Shown here in pieces: positions 58,554 through 64,000 of a DNA stretch of 64,000 nt. Numbering within the stretch: position 1 is the first letter of the stretch; every line of letters starts with the position of its first letter. The translations under genes and the position numbers were made by a program. The DNA comes from Vitrella brassicaformis (taxonomy: Eukaryota; Sar; Vitrellaceae). The notes below the pieces were generated by a model that was not told the DNA's origin, ran no database searches, and saw only the letters and a list, made by a program, of their open reading frames with translations. The stretch covers positions 10,476-74,475 of the forward strand of contig CDMY01001000.1 of assembly GCA_001179505.1 (NCBI GenBank). The letters are read 5' to 3'.

Positions 58554-60629
58554 ATGGATGGCGCTGAAGCCGTAAGCAAAGACAGAGCGCATCAACATGA
58601 TCACTTCACCCAATGAGCCTGCCTTTCGATACGTACACATTCTGTGTGCAGGCTGCTGCTGCCGCTGCCCCTATCGACGTGTCAGGTGACTGCACACCTG
58701 ATGGGTGACTGGCTGCGTGAACGCAAGATTCCTTGTTTGCAGGCACGGACGAGTGGTCTTGAGGCGTCGAGCGCGTTCAGGGGACCGTCATCGACACGGA
58801 GCGGACCTGGCCGCAGCTCAAGAAGGCCAGCAAGGGAGCTGTGGACCAAGCACCTCCTGGGCTTCTCGATGTCAAGAACTTCGATGGAGAACACTACTAC
58901 TGTCTGGCCCTGCCAATCAAGCTGGTGGGGAGTGTGGACATCTGTGTGTGCACCGGCATGATCAGTCGCCTGTGTGTATCACTGTGTGTGTGTGTGTGTG
59001 TGTGTCGTCAGCAGGACCGTCAGGGTGGCACTTCGGTGGATCACCTCACTGTGGTTGTGGCCAGAGAGCTTCGCGGCAAAGTGACCGACGAGCAGATGAA
59101 GATCATCATCTACGACATGCTGACGCGCGACGACACCGAGCTGATTAAGACTCAGGAGATCCTGGACGAGCATCACCCTCTCCACAGAAGTGCCTCAGAG
59201 CGAGCAAAGGACGGATACGCCTACATGGCTCTCGCGAAGCACGCCATACCAAGACACACAGCCATCGGTAGGCGGCTGACGTTGTGAGGAAGGGGTGTCG
59301 GTGCATAGGTGTGTGTCTTCTTTCTTAGGCCTGTACGGTGGATCGCTGGACCTGACGACAAGCAGGCAACGCAAGCCGGACAACTACAACCGATTCTACA
59401 TTTATGACGTGGGTGCGTACCAGACAAAAAAGGGCAACAACGTGTTTGAGCTGGATGGCTTTAAATTCAGAAGTGCTACCGGTAAGTCGGAATAGGTCAT
59501 TGGTAAGTACCACTGGTAAGTCAGTCAGTCAGGCAGACAGGCAGGCAGGATCTTCTTAAGATGAGTCGCTCAGTGTCTTCCTCTGTGTGTCTGTCTGATG
59601 TCTGCTTCGTTCAGGCATGATGAATGACCCGCGTGGCATGACGCGCATGAGGGGGAAGAAAGTTAACGTGGTGGCTCAGCCTTTTGAGCTGTTCGGCGTC
59701 CCCTGCATCAGCCACATCGCACTCAGGGACATCGACAAGCACGAGGTACTCACACACGACACCCACACACTGATCAAAAGACGCATGATCGATCGCCTAA
59801 CAATCGCTTGGTCGCCTCACAGGAGGTTTTGGTGAACTACGGGGAGACCTTCTGGGGGAGTCATGACTGGAAGGCTCACCAGGAGAAGAAGGTAGGTTGG
59901 TCCACACCTATTACAAGCCCGCACATCGGTGTTTTGTCTTCTCTCTGACTCATTCAGTTGCGGCACGAAATGGAGGAGTTGCATGAGCTGAGAGAACGAC
60001 TCCAGCTGCTATCTCGTGTCAAGCAAGAAAGAGATACTGCAAGTCGTGAGAGAGATGGTACGTGGTCTATTCCGGTGCCGACCGATCATTCTGTGAAATT
60101 GTCTGTGCGCAGATTTGGAACAGGGGGTGGCTGACAAGGAAGAGCAGATTGCGGCTCTGGAGCAGCAGCTGGAGCAGTTGGCGCAGCTGCAGCGCCCCGC
60201 CAAGAGGTCTATTGGCGTCGGCCCCGAAGGTACAGAGGCTCTCTGCAGTCAATTCATGTGTGGCTGCTGACGTCTCGTCTTTCGCACGTAGATGTGTTAC
60301 CTGACGGTGATGCCACCACCTTCAAGAAACGACGTCAGGATGAGCACAATGGGCCACAGCCGCCACCACCACGAGCAGGAGAGGGAGGGGCCAGCAATGG
60401 CGAGAAGGGCAGCATTCCTATGGGCTTCATGCGCTATCCGAGTGGCGCGTACCACAAGGTGGTGCAGGAGAGCAGCGGCAGAGTGCCGACACCCAGCGAC
60501 CGCGTCAGGTTCGACGAGATCGGGTGGGATGATGGATTCGACGGCCGGGACGAAGTATTCTATGGCCGTGGGCTGGTGGGTCGTGTGTCTGATTTGCCTG
60601 AGTGGGAGCGTGAGGCGGTGCGTCGATGA
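58554..60629 (+). CDS. SET-domain/coiled-coil/FKBP-like fusion protein, 3' end frameshifted
   Basis: The proposed start, MDGAEA at 58554, is uncertain because the first introns do not join cleanly. From about 58785 the frame is clear: TVIDTERTWPQLKKASKGAV, KNFDGEHYYCLALPIKLV. After introns come IGLYGGSLDLTTSR (about 59328), YNRFYIYDVGAYQTKKGNNV, MMNDPRGMTRMRGKKVNVVA (about 59617), CISHIALRDIDKHE and EVLVNYGETFWG (about 59823). This order and the NYGE..W ending are those of a SET methyltransferase domain. The usual NHS.PN site reads MNDPRG. A coiled coil (LRHEMEELHELRERLQLLSR), a basic FKKRRQDE stretch and the FKBP-like domain (YHKVVQESSGRVPTPSDRV) follow. One base is missing at about 60621, giving a stop at 60627-60629. 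The family ending is still present in another frame, up to TAG 60701-60703. Confidence 0.75.
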
Positions 60630-60752
60630 GGGAGGGCGAGACGAGGCAAATCATACAACCACCCGGAGTCTACGTTCAGCTGCGGTTGATCAGCATAGAG
60701 TAGGAGAGAGTACGTGTGGGCGGCTGTGAGTGTGTCACATACTCGTGTCTGT

Positions 60753-61263
60753 ATGTGTGTCAGTGTGGCCAGTGGTGGCGGTGCGCCGGTGGGGACAGCA
60801 GCTGCCGGCACTGCTGGACCGCAGCCGAGCGGCACGCAGCAGCCGGCCATCAACACCACCGCAGCACATCCCCCCAGGTTCAAAGGGCAAAGGAGGACGG
60901 ACGAAACAGACCTCGCCGTCTGTCATGTTTGGTCCCTTCCTTTGCAGCGACAGTGATGGCTTCACTGTGAACGCATTAGGCAATCTGTATCGCGTGGTGC
61001 AGGAGGGCACCGGCAGAGTGCCGACAGTCAACGACCAATACGTCGAGTACGACTGGCTTTCGTGGCGTGATGCATTCGACGGCCAGGACATAATCGACGA
61101 TGCCCGTGGGGTGGTGGAGTGTGTGTCTGATCTGAATGTGTCTTATCGGTGTCAGTGGCTGAGTGAGGCATTGCTGTCAATGAGGGAGGGGGAAGTCAGG
61201 CAGATCAGACAACCAGGCTTTCCACCCGCTTACGTTCAGCTGCGGTTGGTTAGCATAGAGTAG
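60753..61263 (+). CDS. FKBP-like family protein J, 5'-truncated relative of H
   Basis: The sequence from 60761 matches the tail of gene H: VASGGGAPVGTAAAGTAGPQ, a conserved intron ending CCTTCCTTTGCAG, then SDSDGFTVNALGNLYRVVQ. It continues with EGTGRVPTVNDQ, WRDAFDGQDIIDDARG, ALLSMREGEVRQIRQ and YVQLRLVSIE. The stop is TAG at 61261-61263. No N-module, basic stretch or RING precedes it; the frameshifted SET gene ends 50-120 bp upstream. ATG 60753 lies inside what is intron in gene H and is the only nearby in-frame start. It may be a small gene with a newly acquired start, the second domain of a read-through product, or a fragment. It has a normal 3' element. Confidence 0.55.
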
Positions 61264-61345
61264 GACAGAGTCCACACACACATGGGGGCGGCTGTGTGTG
61301 TCACACACCCATGTGTGTGGTCGGGGGCTCTTCACTTGTTGACTG
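61264..61345 (+). repeat. Conserved 3'-flank element of gene J
   Basis: ATGGGGGCGGCTGTGTGTG, CACACACCCATGTGTGTGGT and CGGGGGCTCTTCACTTGTTG. The loop of the hairpin differs (CCCA for CTCA) while the stem is kept. Confidence 0.68.
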
Positions 61346-62676
61346 GCTGCCTGTGTGCCTCGGCTGTTGAGCGAAGGAGGGAATGAGCTGTCTGTTTGTC
61401 GCAGCAGCTATCTGGGTGGACCATGGCGTGGATGTGTGTGTGCGTATCGCCTCTGTTTCCTTCACTGTCTGAGTGTCTGTCTGTCTGCCATGACTGAAGG
61501 AGAGGAGTGAGTGTTGTCTCTGTGTGCGTGTGCCGGCTGTCATGTGTGAAGACAGAGGGCAGCGCAGAAGAGGCCCTTTTGTCTGCGACAGAGGAAAGGC
61601 GCTCACCATCGTCACGTGTGTGGATGCATTGAGCAGACCATGACGCCCTTCTGCGTCCTCCAATCTGCCTGCCTGCCTGTCTGTCTGCCTTTGTGACCAG
61701 TGGACAACACATTTAGTTATGATTGATCGCCTCCTTGACAGTGAAATAGCGCGCCATTCAGTCTGTGCCACATCAATCACCCCATCCCAGCACACGAACC
61801 CCGCCCACAGCATCATGCTACATATAGCTGAGCGTCGATCGATCCGCCATTCGGTCGCCTGGTGTCACGACTGGTCAATAATGGAAGACCACACAGCCAC
61901 CCATGGCACGGCAGCCGCACACCAGGAGTGGGTGTCCGGCTGCGATATCACGCGTGACGGCATGGCGGCCCATCAGTCAAAACCACTGGCACACAGCCGC
62001 GTCAAGCGACACATACATAGGTCACGCACTGCCCCCCCGCCCCCCGGCCCTACTTACTCGCCAAAAATCAATCATTCTGCCGACCTCTGTCTCTCCCTGT
62101 CTGTCTGTCTGTCTGTCTGATTCCTTTACTATGCACAGTGATCCGTCCGCAGGCTGAGCTGATGAGGAAAAATCTCTGTAGTCTTGCCCAAAGGCAACAG
62201 CAGCCGGGCTGGCGAAACACAAACAGACACACACACACACACACACGCTATGCTGGCATGAAAGAGAGAACACGAGAGCGATAGGCAGAAGCGATAAGCA
62301 AACATGCACACAGACGGAGGGAGGGGAGGGAGGTAGGGAAACAAAACAAGACAATGGATCATGGTCAAGAAGCAAGCAGGAAAACCGCTGCAGGCAGGCA
62401 GGTAGATAAGAGAGAGACGTGTCTGCGGCCCGGTCTCTTCTCTGTCCATCTGTATGTCTGTCTGTCTGTCTGTCTGTCTGCATGCCGGATGAAAAATCGC
62501 TCCATCCATCGGCCACAGAGAGATGCAAAGAACAGTCAGTCCCCCATCCGCCCACCCGCCCGTCGACTACACAGACCACTCGTACACTGCACACCACCCC
62601 AACATCCCTCGGGAGCACACAAAAACCCCAAAAATCACTCCACGTCACTCGCTCTGTCTGTCTTGGGTGGGCTAGA
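61264..62676. other. Intergenic spacer
   Basis: Starts with the 3' element. A block at 61547-61575 is shared with 56603-56640. TGTC and CA repeats and short open frames fill the rest. No gene supported. Confidence 0.5.
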
Positions 62677-64000
62677 TCACATGTAGCTGTAGAGGGTGTC
62701 TCGTGTGTAGCCCATATTGGCGAGCATCGGCTTGAGCGCCCGGCACATGGGCGGCGGGCCGGCCAGCACCAGCTGCACATCCTCACTCGGCGACCACAGA
62801 TGGGACGACACAATCTGATAACACACGAGAGGAAAGACACAGACACACACAAGGGTGTGTTGATGGATTGATTTCTTGTGTGTGTCTGTGTGTATGGTTT
62901 GGCTCACGTCGCTCGTGACGAAGCCCACATGCCCCGTCCACTTGTCTGGTGGCCGCTCGAGCACATACACTACCTGACACACACAGACAGACAGATAAAG
63001 GAAAGGACACACAGGTGGCTATGGCTGTGGTCTGCCGCCTGTGTGTCCATTGCCGGCCCACCTTGATGTTCGAGTGTCTTTGTGTGATGGCGTCGAGGTC
63101 GGAGCGGTTGACCAGCTCGCTCTCGGTGGCTGCCGCATAGATCAGCCGGACCTGACGGCACACGAACACACACAAGGAGAGAGACAGAGAGAGATGCAGC
63201 TGGACAGGGAGAAAGACGTGTGTGGGCTGTTTACTTCGATGTCAGTGCGTCCCCAGAAGATGACTTCGTCGATGATCTGCAGCATGGGGGAGATGCCCGT
63301 GCCGCCGCCAATCAGACCCCAGCGCAGCTTGCCAGACTGACAAATGACGACCAACACACATCACATACACAGGGAGACACACGTGGATGATGCGTTGATA
63401 TGGGTCTGTTTCTCCCTCTCTCCCTCCCTCTCTCCCTCCCTCTCTCTCTGTGACGGCAGGTACCCATTCGTCAGTGTGTGGGGGTGGTGTGGTGTGCGGC
63501 ATGAAGTGGAATGAGGGGCCGCCCGCCGCACGGAAACCCAAATGCGTCCCAATGCCTACAGACAACGAGTCGAGGCCGCACGTGTGGGCGAATGCCGTGT
63601 GTGTGGTGTGTGTGGTGCGCTCTTACTCATGTGGTCGAGGTGGTGTGTGAATGACCGTGGGTCGGGATTGACCTTGAGCAGAATGTCAAGCGCACCAAAC
63701 ACCAGCGGACGGCTGCACACACACACCACACAGCCACACACACACACATCGACCTCTGTCTAACGACCATCCTTCGCAAGTGTGTGTCCACCTGAGGACA
63801 GAGAATGGTTTCTCAGCCGAGTGGTTTGAGCTCGGTGGCGGGCCGAGGTGCGGCTCGCTGTCGATGGCGACGTACTGACCCACAGACAGCCCCGTCGACT
63901 TGACACACAGACACACAGACACACAGAAAGATCGTCCAGCCATGCGTCGGCATGTCTGCTCATGTGTCACGTGTACCTGTCGCTCGCTGGGCAGGTCGAA
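62677..64000 (-). CDS. NADH-cytochrome b5 reductase-like flavoprotein, 3' part (partial)
   Basis: The 5' end lies beyond the window. Exons from right to left show the ferredoxin-reductase fold. The FAD-domain strand is STGLSVGQYVAIDSEPHLG (about 63895-63840), then AEKPFSVLR. RPLVFGALDILLKVNPDPRS (about 63712-63655) and GIGTHLGFRAAGGPSFHFMP follow. The NAD-binding glycine motif is LRWGLIGGGTGISPMLQIID (about 63328-63270), then VIFWGRTDIE. VRLIYAAATESELVNRSDLD (about 63155-63095) and VVYVLERPPDKWTGHVGFVT come next. The C-terminal signature LVLAGPPPMCRALKPMLANM (about 62787-62730) ends GYTRDTLYSYM with TGA at 62677-62679. The residue usually Cys in CGPPPM is Ala here. These enzymes pass electrons from NADH through FAD to cytochrome b5 or similar partners. 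No heme domain is visible in this part. Confidence 0.85.

Noticed and set aside
4217-61263. Retroposition as the origin of the FKBP-like copies
   Set aside because: Copies keep introns at the same positions and share 5' and 3' flanking DNA. No poly(A) tails or target-site duplications are seen.

Overview
This is nuclear DNA from an intron-rich, GC-rich microbial eukaryote. Genes are dense and on both strands. They are cut by many short introns with GT donors, and the introns often end in a (TG)n tract followed by CAG. Gene content includes a mitochondrial Lon protease, a small Tim chaperone, an ankyrin/TRP-type channel, a START protein, an FKBP-TPR co-chaperone, a GT34 glycosyltransferase and a DUF2235 hydrolase. 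The style recalls a photosynthetic alveolate relative (chromerid, Vitrella-like). That assignment is inference from gene structure and composition only. Coordinates of spliced genes run from start codon to stop codon and include introns. Introns were placed by eye.

Layout. 0-2 kb: 3' part of an unrecognised membrane-anchored protein (-). 2.1-3.6: unknown protein (+). 4.2-4.9: FKBP-like gene A (-), divergent from a secreted DUF2235 hydrolase (5.0-7.6, +). 8.6-12.4: ankyrin/ion channel (-). 13.5-14.7: secreted FKBP-like gene B (-). 15.0-19.5: Lon (+). 20.9-22.3: secreted unknown (-), with a start codon overlapping that of FKBP-like gene C (22.3-23.3, +). 25.2-25.9: gene D (-). 26.3-27.5: vWA/copine-like (+). 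28.3-29.2: gene E (+). 29.2-32.8: simple-sequence-rich spacer with a 300-N gap. 32.8-34.4: membrane protein (-). 34.7-37.8: START protein (+). 38.4-38.6: candidate structured RNA. 39.6-40.0: small Tim (-), divergent from gene F (40.2-40.9, +). 42.4-44.2: GT34 (+). 44.8-46.7: BTB/FKBP-like G (-). 47.6-48.9: RING/FKBP-like H (-). 50.8-53.9: FKBP-TPR (-), with a second 300-N gap. 54.2-55.9: BTB/FKBP-like I (+). 57.6: broken module fragment. 58.6-60.6: SET/FKBP-like (+). 60.8-61.3: truncated J (+). 62.7-end: cytochrome-b5-reductase-like (-), partial.

The main theme is a local, modular gene family. Eleven copies of one C-terminal FKBP-like domain sit in about 57 kb, in both orientations. They are joined to different N-terminal parts: a short recurring module (GLF..VY.DG.GGY), often followed by a basic KRRR stretch; two BTB/T1 domains; an RNF5-type RING; and a SET domain. 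The loop of real FKBPs that carries the conserved LAYG tyrosine is shortened in these copies, so they may bind rather than isomerise. Introns and 3' flanks are shared between copies, including a hairpin-forming 3' element, and one copy lies in a 1.7-1.8 kb inverted duplication. The expansion therefore came from DNA-level duplication and shuffling, not retroposition. I regard this family as the candidate undescribed system in the window.
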